From an uncultured Bacteroides sp. (lineage in GTDB: Bacteria; Bacteroidota; Bacteroidia; Bacteroidales; Bacteroidaceae): a DNA stretch of 64,000 bases. Position 1 is the stretch's first letter, and each line of letters starts with the position of its first letter. The stretch covers positions 1-64,000 of the forward strand of contig CALULL010000013.1 of assembly GCA_944321465.1 (NCBI GenBank), written 5' to 3'. Positions 57,126 to 64,000 of this stretch are shown here, piece by piece. The position numbers and the translations under genes are program-made. A model generated the notes under the pieces. The model had not been told where the DNA came from and did no database searches. It saw only the letters and a program-made list of their open reading frames with translations.

Positions 57126-58199
57126 ATGACTTCATCACTAGAACTGAAGTACCGACGGCTGAAGCGGCGCAAACGGCGCAACATCGTGCTGAACAGCGTG
57201 TGCCTGCTCATTGCAAGCTCGGGACTGCTATGGACCGTCAACTACTTCTGGCGGTACATCAGCTACGAGATAACGAACGATGCATACGTGGACCAGTACG
57301 TCGTCCCAGTCAATGTCCGCGTAGCGGGCTACATAGAGGAGGTGCGCTTCCGCGAACACCAGTACGTGCACAAAGGCGATACGCTCGTGGTGCTGGACAA
57401 CCGCGAGTACCTCATCCGGCAAAAGGAAGCCCGCGCCGCGCTGATGGACGCACAAGGCTCGCGAGGGGTGCTGCACTCCAACATACGCACCTCGGAGACA
57501 CGCGTCGCCGAGCAAGAGGCCAGCCTGGGCGAGGCCAAGGCACGGCTGTGGAAAGCCGAACAGGACTTCCACCGCTACGAGCGGCTGTTGCAGGAGGAGT
57601 CGGTGCCACGGCAACAGTACGACCAGGCCAAGGCCGACTACGATGCCGCCCAAGCACACTACGACGCGCTGCTGAAACAACGCGAGGCCGCCCGCTCGCA
57701 GTACTCCGAGACTAGCCGGAGGCAGGTGAACATCGAAGCGGGCATCCTGAGGGCCGAGGCCGCACTCGACATGGCTGACCTGAACCTGTCGTACACCGTC
57801 GTCACGGCCCCCTACGACGGCTACATGGGGCGGCGCACGCTGGAGCCGGGACAGTACGTGTCGGCAGGCCAGACGCTGTCCTACCTGGTGCGCCAGGCCG
57901 ACAAATGGATTACGGCCAACTACCGCGAGACGCAGATAAACAACATCTACCTGGGGCAGCCGGTACGCATCAAGGTGGACGGCGTGCCGGGACGCGTGTT
58001 CCACGGTCACGTGACGGCCATATCGGAAGCCACGGGGTCGAAGTATTCGCTTGTGCCGACGGACAACTCGGCGGGCAACTTCGTCAAGGTGCAGCAGCGC
58101 ATCCCCGTGCGCATCGACCTGGACGACGTAACGACCGAGGACATGGCACTGCTGCGCGCCGGCATGATGGTGGAGACCGAAGCCCTAAGGAGGGACTGA
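57126..58199 (+). CDS. HlyD family periplasmic adaptor
   Basis: The 357-residue membrane-fusion protein has one N-terminal transmembrane segment (about 19-42), then a lipoyl-type domain (DAYVDQYVVPVNVRVAGYIEEVRFREHQYVHKGDTLVVLDN), a coiled-coil hairpin (about 95-210) and a C-terminal beta-barrel part (APYDGYMGRRTLEPGQYVSAGQTL). This is the EmrA-like type that links an inner-membrane pump to TolC. It starts 60 bp after the TolC-type gene. Confidence 0.92.
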   Translation: MTSSLELKYRRLKRRKRRNIVLNSVCLLIASSGLLWTVNYFWRYISYEITNDAYVDQYVVPVNVRVAGYIEEVRFREHQYVHKGDTLVVLDNREYLIRQKEARAALMDAQGSRGVLHSNIRTSETRVAEQEASLGEAKARLWKAEQDFHRYERLLQEESVPRQQYDQAKADYDAAQAHYDALLKQREAARSQYSETSRRQVNIEAGILRAEAALDMADLNLSYTVVTAPYDGYMGRRTLEPGQYVSAGQTLSYLVRQADKWITANYRETQINNIYLGQPVRIKVDGVPGRVFHGHVTAISEATGSKYSLVPTDNSAGNFVKVQQRIPVRIDLDDVTTEDMALLRAGMMVETEALRRD

Positions 58200-58202
58200 G
58201 CG

Positions 58203-59810
58203 ATGAAACTGACAGCACAACAACTCGACATCCCGGTGCGTCCGTGGGTGCCCGACTGGCTGGCAGTGGCCATCGTGTTCTTCATCATCCTGCCCGTCAC
58301 GATGCTCAACGGTGCCTATACGGGCAGCATGGTCGAAGTAAGCAACACACTGGGTGCCTACACCGAAGACATTACCATAGGCTACTACGCCGCCTCGGCA
58401 GGCATGGCCATCGCCTACCCCATCGTGCCCAAGGTGCTCGACGCGCTCTCGGGCAAGACGCTGCTGCTGGTCGACCTGACGTTGCAATTCTTCCTCAGCT
58501 GGGTGTGCGCCCGCTCGGCCAGCGTGGACCTGATGATTTTCTTCAGCTTCGTCATCGGGTTCCTCAAGGGCTTCCTCATGCTGTGGCTCATCCGCCGCAT
58601 CAAGTTCGTCTTCAGCCCGGGCGACGTGCGCAGCGAGTTCTACGCCTACTTCTATCCGCTGGTGTTCAGCGGCGGACAACTGTCGATGGTGGTCACCGCC
58701 CTGCTGGCCTACCACTACGACTGGAAGTACATGTACTACTTTATGATGATGCTGCTCATCGTGTCCATCCTGCTGGTCATCGTCTTCCTGCGCCACGACC
58801 GCCCCTCGCACGGCATTCCCCGCAAGGAACTGCATCCGCGCGAGATGCTCATCGTCTCCACCGGACTGCTGATGCTCATCTACGTCATCACCTACGGACG
58901 GATACTGGACTGGATGGCCTCGACCAAGATATGCGCCTACATCGTCATTGCCCCGCTGCTGATAGGGCTGTTCCTGTGGGAGCAACTGCGCTCGCCCCGG
59001 CCCTACGTCAGCCTGAAGCCGCTGTTCCAGTGGAAGGCCATCCTGGGCTATCTGTACATGATGCTGGTAATGTTCTTCTCTACCTCGACCACACTGCTGA
59101 GCAACTACATGACGGGCATCCTGCACGTGGACAACACCCATACTTACACCTTATATATATACCTGCTGCCGGGCTACGCGCTGGGGGCGTTCATCTGTTT
59201 TTGGTGGTTCAGATGGCAACGGTGGCGTTTCCGCTTCCTCGTGGCCGGGGGCATGGCCTGCTTCACGGTGTTCTTCGGGATGCTCTACTTCACCATCTCG
59301 CCCGACAGCACCTACGAGATGCTCTACCTCCCGCTCTTCTTCCGGGGACTGGGCATGATGGTGCTGCTGATAGCCTTCGGCCTGTTCGTGGTGGAGGACC
59401 TCAAGCCCCGGCTGCTCATCTACAACGCCTTCTTCCTCATCACCTTCCGCGCCGTGCTGGCCCCGGTGCTGGCCTCGGCCTTCTACAGCAACCTGCTCTA
59501 CAGGCTGCAACAGCGTTACCTGGTGCAGCTCTCGGAGAACATCACCCTCGTAGACCCTTTGGCCGCCTCGCGCTACACCTCGACGCTTGACAGCAGCCTG
59601 GCGCAGGGGCACGGCATAGACGAGGCCATGCAGCTGGCCACGAACACCTTCTACAACGTCCTGCAACAGCAAAGCACGCTGCTCGCCCTGAAGCACATCC
59701 TGGGGTGGCTGCTCGTGGTGACACTGGTCATAGCCGTAGTGTCGCGCTTCGTGCCCTTCCACAAGACCATACGTGTGCCTGTAGTGAAGACGGGCGAAGA
59801 CATGGTATAA
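58203..59810 (+). CDS. MFS multidrug transporter, DHA2/EmrB-like
   Basis: The 535-residue inner-membrane protein has about fourteen hydrophobic segments and a cytosolic start (MKLTAQQLDIPVRPWVPDW). It completes the EmrA/EmrB/TolC-like efflux set; the start is 3 bp after the HlyD-type stop. It shows the helix arrangement of drug:proton antiporters of this class, but the substrate is unknown. Its stop codon is shared with the left end of repeat copy D. Confidence 0.88.
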   Translation: MKLTAQQLDIPVRPWVPDWLAVAIVFFIILPVTMLNGAYTGSMVEVSNTLGAYTEDITIGYYAASAGMAIAYPIVPKVLDALSGKTLLLVDLTLQFFLSWVCARSASVDLMIFFSFVIGFLKGFLMLWLIRRIKFVFSPGDVRSEFYAYFYPLVFSGGQLSMVVTALLAYHYDWKYMYYFMMMLLIVSILLVIVFLRHDRPSHGIPRKELHPREMLIVSTGLLMLIYVITYGRILDWMASTKICAYIVIAPLLIGLFLWEQLRSPRPYVSLKPLFQWKAILGYLYMMLVMFFSTSTTLLSNYMTGILHVDNTHTYTLYIYLLPGYALGAFICFWWFRWQRWRFRFLVAGGMACFTVFFGMLYFTISPDSTYEMLYLPLFFRGLGMMVLLIAFGLFVVEDLKPRLLIYNAFFLITFRAVLAPVLASAFYSNLLYRLQQRYLVQLSENITLVDPLAASRYTSTLDSSLAQGHGIDEAMQLATNTFYNVLQQQSTLLALKHILGWLLVVTLVIAVVSRFVPFHKTIRVPVVKTGEDMV

Positions 59811-60006
59811 ACCCAAATCGGTCATTAGACCACCGACTTGGGGTTTGGTTGTCTTTCTTCGGTTTTCCAAGCCCTTTCGTCCCGCTGTCGGCATCTTGTC
59901 TGCCGCTTTGTCTCGGCGTAGCCCGCTACGCCTTCGGCAAAGGTGGCAGCCAATCTGCACGGCAGCAGAACGAAATTGCTTTGGACTCTAATGACCGATT
60001 TGGGAT
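59808..60006. repeat. Dispersed inverted-repeat element, copy D
   Basis: The element of about 197 bp has terminal repeats AAACCCAAATCGGTCATTAGA and TCTAATGACCGATTTGGG and is nearly identical to copy C inside. The TAA stop of the MFS gene forms its left edge. It lies between the convergent MFS and M56 genes. The sequence from 60007 to 60119 shows nothing further. Confidence 0.87.
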
Positions 60007-60119
60007 AAACCCCGTCCTCCACCCTACTCTCCACCGCCACAAACCTGCGGCGGGCGGCCACCAGCGCACCACCTGCGCCAGCGACCGCCCGCCCTGGTCT
60101 GCACGGCCCGGACAGACAA

Positions 60120-61682
60120 TCACTGCCCGGACTTCTCCTCGCCCGCACCGTCCGCAGGCTTCTTGGTCGTGACAACCAGCACGCCCGAACGGATGCCCTT
60201 AGCCCCATAGGCCGTGGCCTGCTCGCCCTTCAGCACCGTTATGGAGGCAATGCGCTCAGGGGGCGTAGTCTCTTTGAACTGTTCCCACTCCACCGGCTTG
60301 CCGTCGACCACCACCACGGGACGCTCCTCGTCCGGCTTGGGGAACGACTCGCGTATGCCCGAATTGAACAGGACGGGCAACGTGAACCTGACGGCCACCG
60401 CCTTGCCATCCTGCGTGCCGGGCTTCCAGCGGGGCATGGAGCGCACCACGCGCAGGGCTTCCGCATCCAGCTCGGGAGAGACCGAGCGCACGACGGTGGC
60501 ATCGGCCACCGTGCCGTCATGGTCCACAACGAACTGCACAATGACACGCCCGCCGTCCGTGTAGCCTTTGGGATAGCGCAGGTTGTCCTTCACGAACTTG
60601 CCAAGCGCATCCCAGCCACCGGGAAACTCGGGCATCGTCTCCGCCATGTTGTACACCTCACCCTCGGCGGCTGAGGGCAGGCCGCTGACGACGGCTGTGT
60701 CCTGCGGCGGAACTTCGCCCACCGACTGTTGCACGACTGCGGCCAAGCGGCCGACGCTGGCACTTGAAAACTCCCGGCTCACAGCCGAGACTTCGGGGCG
60801 GGCAAGGGCCGTCACTGCGACAGCCGCCAACGGAAGCACATAGAAGCACTTCGCCCGCGCCCACGGGTTCGATTTTCTTTTCTGCATCATAGCGATACGT
60901 TTTTTAAGTTTACTATGGTCGAAGCCGTCGGCCATCGAGTAGCGTCGTGCGCCGACGGCTTTTCTTATCAACAACAACTGATAGTCCCGGGCATCGGCCC
61001 CGGCACCCAGCACGGCCTCGTCGGCCTCATACTCGTGGAGCAGCCTCAGCTCCTGCTTGACGAGCCATGCTGCGGGATTGAACCACTGCACCGCCCGGAA
61101 CACGTCGGCAAGCAGCAAGTCCCACGAGTGGCCGCCGCGTATGTGGGCCAGTTCGTGCAGCAGGACGCAGCGTCCGCCGTCCTCCAAATCCCTGCGCGAG
61201 ACGACGATGCGCCCCATCCAGCTGAAAGGGGCAAGGTCGCGCTCGTGCACCAGCAGCCTCACCGGCGGTGCCCCGGGCACATAGCGGCCAATGTCCTCGC
61301 GCCGCATCCCGCGCAGCAACCGGCCCAGGCGGACAAGCGAACAGACGTAGCCCGCCACGACGACGAACACTCCCGCCCCGTAAAGCCCCAGCAACGCCAG
61401 CGGCCAAAGGGCCTGCGGCGACCCGCCTTCAGCGGCAACAGCCCCTGCGGGCGCGGCATCGGCCAGCCACTGCTCCAGCGACGACATGCCCTGCCCCAAG
61501 GCCAGGGGATGACGGACACCAAGCTCGACCAACGGCACCACAGCCGACAGCACCAGCACTCCCAGCAAGGCCGCGCGGTTGAAGCGGTGGAACGTCTCAC
61601 GGCTGAGCAACAGCCTGTAGAACAAGTAGAAGACAGCCAGGCACAGAGCCGACTTGAGCACGTAGACAAAGAACGCTCCCAT
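60120..61682 (-). CDS. BlaR1-like M56 metallopeptidase with TonB and plug-like domains
   Basis: The 520-residue protein has four N-terminal transmembrane segments around an M56 peptidase domain with zinc motif H176-ELAH-180 (LLHELAHIRGGHSWDLLLAD). Another hydrophobic segment lies near 280. Then comes a TonB_C-like domain (about 355-440: DNLRYPKGYTDGGRVIVQFVVDHDGTV) and a segment of TonB-receptor plug type (about 460-510: ITVLKGEQATAYGAKGIRSGVLVV). It is 2 bp after blaI and probably cleaves that repressor on sensing a signal. Confidence 0.87.
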   Translation of the reverse strand: MGAFFVYVLKSALCLAVFYLFYRLLLSRETFHRFNRAALLGVLVLSAVVPLVELGVRHPLALGQGMSSLEQWLADAAPAGAVAAEGGSPQALWPLALLGLYGAGVFVVVAGYVCSLVRLGRLLRGMRREDIGRYVPGAPPVRLLVHERDLAPFSWMGRIVVSRRDLEDGGRCVLLHELAHIRGGHSWDLLLADVFRAVQWFNPAAWLVKQELRLLHEYEADEAVLGAGADARDYQLLLIRKAVGARRYSMADGFDHSKLKKRIAMMQKRKSNPWARAKCFYVLPLAAVAVTALARPEVSAVSREFSSASVGRLAAVVQQSVGEVPPQDTAVVSGLPSAAEGEVYNMAETMPEFPGGWDALGKFVKDNLRYPKGYTDGGRVIVQFVVDHDGTVADATVVRSVSPELDAEALRVVRSMPRWKPGTQDGKAVAVRFTLPVLFNSGIRESFPKPDEERPVVVVDGKPVEWEQFKETTPPERIASITVLKGEQATAYGAKGIRSGVLVVTTKKPADGAGEEKSGQ

Positions 61683-61684
61683 GA

Positions 61685-62086
61685 CTACAGGCTTTTATCC
61701 GTCGTGCCGCCGGTCTGCGGCCTTCCCTCCGTCCCGGCTTCCACCTGCCGGATGAGCTGCTTCAGCTCCTCCAGCGAGATGTCCTCCTCGCGCACCAGCG
61801 ACGAGACGGCTCCCAGATAGGAATTGTCGAAATACTTGCTGATGACACCGCGCAGGGTGCCACGGCAGAACTCATCGCGGCTCACCTCGGCGTGGTACTG
61901 ATAGGTGTTCCCATACGCCTTGTGGCCCACAAAGCCCTTCTCCTCCAGCCCTCGGACAATGGTGGAGAGGGTGTTGAAGTGTGGCTTCGGGTCGTCGTAG
62001 CAGGCCAACAGCTCGCGGACGAACATCGGCCCCTTCGCCCAGAACAGTTCCATCACTTCTTCTTCTTTAGCAGTCAGTTTCTTCAT
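61685..62086 (-). CDS. BlaI/MecI family transcriptional repressor
   Basis: The 133-residue winged-helix repressor has the family core LTAKEEEVMELFWAKGPMFVRELL and HFNTLSTIVRGLEEKGFVGHKAYGNTYQY. BlaI-type proteins dimerise on palindromes and are inactivated by their M56 partner. The ATG at 62086 is chosen because the domain begins there; an upstream in-frame ATG at 62107 overlaps the -7 box. It forms an operon with the M56 gene. Confidence 0.93.
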   Translation of the reverse strand: MKKLTAKEEEVMELFWAKGPMFVRELLACYDDPKPHFNTLSTIVRGLEEKGFVGHKAYGNTYQYHAEVSRDEFCRGTLRGVISKYFDNSYLGAVSSLVREEDISLEELKQLIRQVEAGTEGRPQTGGTTDKSL

Positions 62087-62104
62087 ATTCTCGAATGTTT
62101 TCCG

Positions 62105-62148
62105 CAAAGTAACTAAATAAATTAGTTATCAAACTAAAGATTATAGTT
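62105..62148 (-). promoter_or_regulatory. blaI promoter with two candidate repressor operators
   Basis: On the minus strand a TTACTTTG -7 box (62105-62112) has TTTG (62130-62133) 17 bp upstream. Palindromes TAACTAA-N5-TTAGTTA (62110-62128) and AACTA-N7-TAGTT (62132-62148) overlap or flank these, with centres 21 bp apart. This fits an autoregulated BlaI-type control region. Confidence 0.6.
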
Positions 62149-62233
62149 AAAGAAACACAAAGCCCGGAAAATTCCGCTCCTCCCCCACCCCTGCCCCCAC
62201 CACTGCCACAGGTCGCCCTTGCCAAGCCGACCG

Positions 62234-62321
62234 GGCAGAGGAGAGCCAGCCTGCGGGCAAAGGTGCGCCTGCAAGGGGGCGAAGGTGTGGTTGCGGGCGG
62301 GCAGACCTATGTTCCCGAGGG
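62234..62321. repeat. 22-bp-period repeat array, locus 5 (four units)
   Basis: Units start at 62234, 62256, 62278 and 62300, exactly 22 bp each. The first has GGCAGAGGAGAGCC, the second GGCAAAGGTGCGCC, the third GGCGAAGGTGTGG and the fourth GGCAGACCTATG. It lies between the divergent blaI and thioredoxin genes. Confidence 0.75.
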
Positions 62322-62405
62322 ACGAGTTGACAAGGGGACAAGTTGACGAGGGAACGAGGGACAAGGGGGCGGGTTGACAAGGAACAAGGGGCAAGGGGTG
62401 ACAGG
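62322..62405. repeat. Degenerate 15-16-bp tandem repeat
   Basis: About five units of the form GACAAGTTGACGAGGG follow the 22-bp array directly. The gap 62406-62523 holds a candidate -7 box TACATTTG (62466-62473) for the thioredoxin gene. Confidence 0.5.
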
Positions 62406-62523
62406 GGAGGTAACAGTTAAATATGCGTAAGGGAAGAAAGAAAGGGGGCGAAAGAAAAGAACGCGTACATTTGCGAAAGCACCGTCTTCGTGGCGGTGGA
62501 CAAACCAGCAAAAACGCACTATT

Positions 62524-63426
62524 ATGAAAAACAAGCAATTCGTACTTCTGGCACTTGGTGCCCTGTTGGTACACTTCCTCACGACTCCACTACGCCAATA
62601 TTCATTCCTCTGGAGCACAGCGGTGGGGATGCCGGTTCTTTTTCTCTACGCCTATTGGGCCTTACACCGCTACGGAGACAGCCTCGGACGCACCCGCACG
62701 CTGCTGGCCTGCCTGCTGGGCGCAGGCGGCATCGAGCTTTGCGTGCATGTCTGCGTCTGGCCGGGAGGGCTGCTGGGGATGCCCGACAGCGTGCTGCGGC
62801 TGCTGGCCATCGTGCTGGCCTACGTAGCCTGCGTGTATCGGAAGACGGCGGCCACCGCGACCTGTGTAGGGGCAATGGCGGCACTCATCGTGCTGATGTG
62901 CACGCCTGTCATTGGCGGACTACCGGGCTGGATGTACTGGACGCAGTATCGCAACTTCGGGCACTTCGCGCAGTCAATACCGCCCAAGCCGTTGGAACGC
63001 AGCCTGTGGGCCGAAGCACGAGACACCACAGAAACCGACCTGTGCCAAGCCTCGCTGGGACGGATAACGGTGGTCGAGGTCTGGGCGAGAGGCTGCGGAC
63101 TGTGCTGGCAGCAAATGCCCGCCTTGCAACAGCTGCACGAGAAGTACAAGGATGATGCCGAGGTGTATGTGTGCAGCGTGTTCGCCCCCGGTTCGCAGAA
63201 GGACCTTCCCCTCGGGACAGGCACGAGGCTGGCCCACGAGGAAGGCTATAGCTTCCCGGTGTACGAGGTGGAAAAACTATGGGAGGACAGCCGCCTGAGA
63301 CAGGAGCTGAAGATGACGGGATTTCCCCGCATACTGGTGCTGGACACGGAGGGGAACATCGTCTACGAATCGACGTACTGCACGGGGGTAGAAAAGGCTA
63401 TCGACGCTCACCTCCGCCGGAACTGA
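62524..63426 (+). CDS. Membrane-anchored TlpA-like thioredoxin
   Basis: The 300-residue protein has four hydrophobic segments in its first 135 residues and a thioredoxin-fold domain after about 165. The redox pair is Cys191/Cys194 (ARGCGLCWQQMP), with the cis-Pro in MTGFPRILVLD. The CGLC centre is unusual for TlpA proteins. Its last 29 bp overlap the convergent flippase-like gene. Confidence 0.78.
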   Translation: MKNKQFVLLALGALLVHFLTTPLRQYSFLWSTAVGMPVLFLYAYWALHRYGDSLGRTRTLLACLLGAGGIELCVHVCVWPGGLLGMPDSVLRLLAIVLAYVACVYRKTAATATCVGAMAALIVLMCTPVIGGLPGWMYWTQYRNFGHFAQSIPPKPLERSLWAEARDTTETDLCQASLGRITVVEVWARGCGLCWQQMPALQQLHEKYKDDAEVYVCSVFAPGSQKDLPLGTGTRLAHEEGYSFPVYEVEKLWEDSRLRQELKMTGFPRILVLDTEGNIVYESTYCTGVEKAIDAHLRRN

Positions 63427-64000
63427 CGGCCAGATGCAACCAACCGTACAGTCCAAGGACGATGACGAGCAACGTCTGCACGGCGTGGACTATGAGGGCA
63501 AAGACGCTGGAGTCGGTATCGCTGACACCGTAGAGCATCATCATGGTGATGACGGCAAAGTGCCACGGCCCGGCTCCGTTAGGCGTAGGCACCACGACGG
63601 CAAACGTCCCGCCGACGAACATCACCAGACCAGCCAACGCGCTGAGACCGCTGGTGAAGGAGAAGCAGAAGAACGTCAGGTAGAAGTGGAGGTAGTAGCA
63701 GAGCCACATCCCCACGGTATAGGCCAAGAACAAGGGGACGTTGCGCACGCGGCGCAACGACATCACGCCCTCCCACACGTTCTGGGCCACGCCCCGCACC
63801 CGCTCGAAGAACGACAAGGCACGCAACAGGTAGCAGAGCAGGACCACCACACCCGCCACGCTGAAAAGCGAGACGTAGAACCAGGGAGAGGACAGCAAAT
63901 GGCCGAAGGAAGGTATCTTGGTGCCCGTCTGGCTGAAGAAGGTGAAGAAGACGGGCATCTGCGACACAAAGGCAATGCCGGCAATGAGCAGGGTGCAGAG
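63398..64000 (-). CDS. Flippase-like (UPF0104/lysylphosphatidylglycerol synthase-type) membrane protein, partial
   Basis: Only the C-terminal part (about 200 residues) is in the window; the frame is open to 64000. It has several transmembrane segments and the family signature GGTFAVVVPTPNGAGPWHFAV. Such domains move or synthesise lipids at the membrane; the substrate here is unknown. The C-terminus overlaps the thioredoxin gene by 29 bp. Confidence 0.8.
   Translation of the reverse strand, partial: LCTLLIAGIAFVSQMPVFFTFFSQTGTKIPSFGHLLSSPWFYVSLFSVAGVVVLLCYLLRALSFFERVRGVAQNVWEGVMSLRRVRNVPLFLAYTVGMWLCYYLHFYLTFFCFSFTSGLSALAGLVMFVGGTFAVVVPTPNGAGPWHFAVITMMMLYGVSDTDSSVFALIVHAVQTLLVIVLGLYGWLHLAVSSGGGERR

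Overview
The window is a stretch of chromosome from a member of the Bacteroidales, most likely the Bacteroidaceae or Prevotellaceae. The evidence is lineage-typical genes (fused LpxC-FabZ, an M16 peptidase of about 950 residues, DUF4293, DUF5687 and DUF2130 proteins, a Bacteroidota-type omega subunit, a BlaR1-like M56 protein with a TonB domain) and repeated TAnnTTTG -7 promoter boxes, sometimes with TTG 18-20 bp upstream. Base composition is GC-rich for the phylum through most of the window. The clearest exception is one AT-rich nuclease gene at 13767-15032. No rRNA, tRNA, CRISPR array, prophage or complete insertion sequence was seen.

Layout. 0.3-10 kb: purL, a split chromate transporter pair, a DUF2130 protein and carB. 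10.5-15 kb: an AddB-like helicase/nuclease and an AT-rich PD-(D/E)XK nuclease. 15-22 kb: purM, a run of small unknown membrane proteins (the last frameshifted), prfA, a DUF4153 membrane protein, pyrF and a small cysteine-rich protein. 22.4-28.7 kb: an HD phosphohydrolase, lpxD, lpxC-fabZ and lpxA (lipid A), a pRiA4b ORF-3-like protein and miaA. 28.8-41.4 kb: cobB, an NlpC/P60 lipoprotein with an ABC exporter, an M16 peptidase, a NIF3 protein, a zinc-ribbon coiled-coil protein and groES-groEL. 42-48.6 kb: four tandem genes carrying eight cobalamin corrin-ring activities by fusion (CbiH-CbiC, CbiE-CbiT, CbiG-CbiF, CbiJ-CbiD). 48.8-53.9 kb: ppk1, ppx, bamD, rpoZ and a DUF4293 gene. 54-64 kb: a TlpA-like lipoprotein, a TolC-HlyD-MFS efflux operon, a BlaI-BlaR1-like pair, a membrane thioredoxin and a truncated flippase-like gene.

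Three nucleotide-pathway genes (purL, purM, pyrF) and carB are scattered rather than clustered. The cobalamin cluster and cobB together cover nine activities but lack a chelatase and CbiL, so the pathway must be completed elsewhere or use salvaged intermediates.

The most unusual content is intergenic. (1) Five loci hold short arrays with an exact 22-bp period built on small palindromes (GGCA-N6-TGCC or GCAG-N5-CTGC); all five lie upstream of a gene start, and three sit between divergent genes. (2) A second family of about 200 bp, with 19-23-bp terminal inverted repeats and a fold-back interior, occurs in four intact copies plus one decayed copy. These sit after gene stop codons, three of them between convergent genes. 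(3) The cobalamin operon has a structured leader that does not match the usual B12 riboswitch. (4) blaI has two palindromes 21 bp apart overlapping its promoter. All of this was read by eye; no searches were run.
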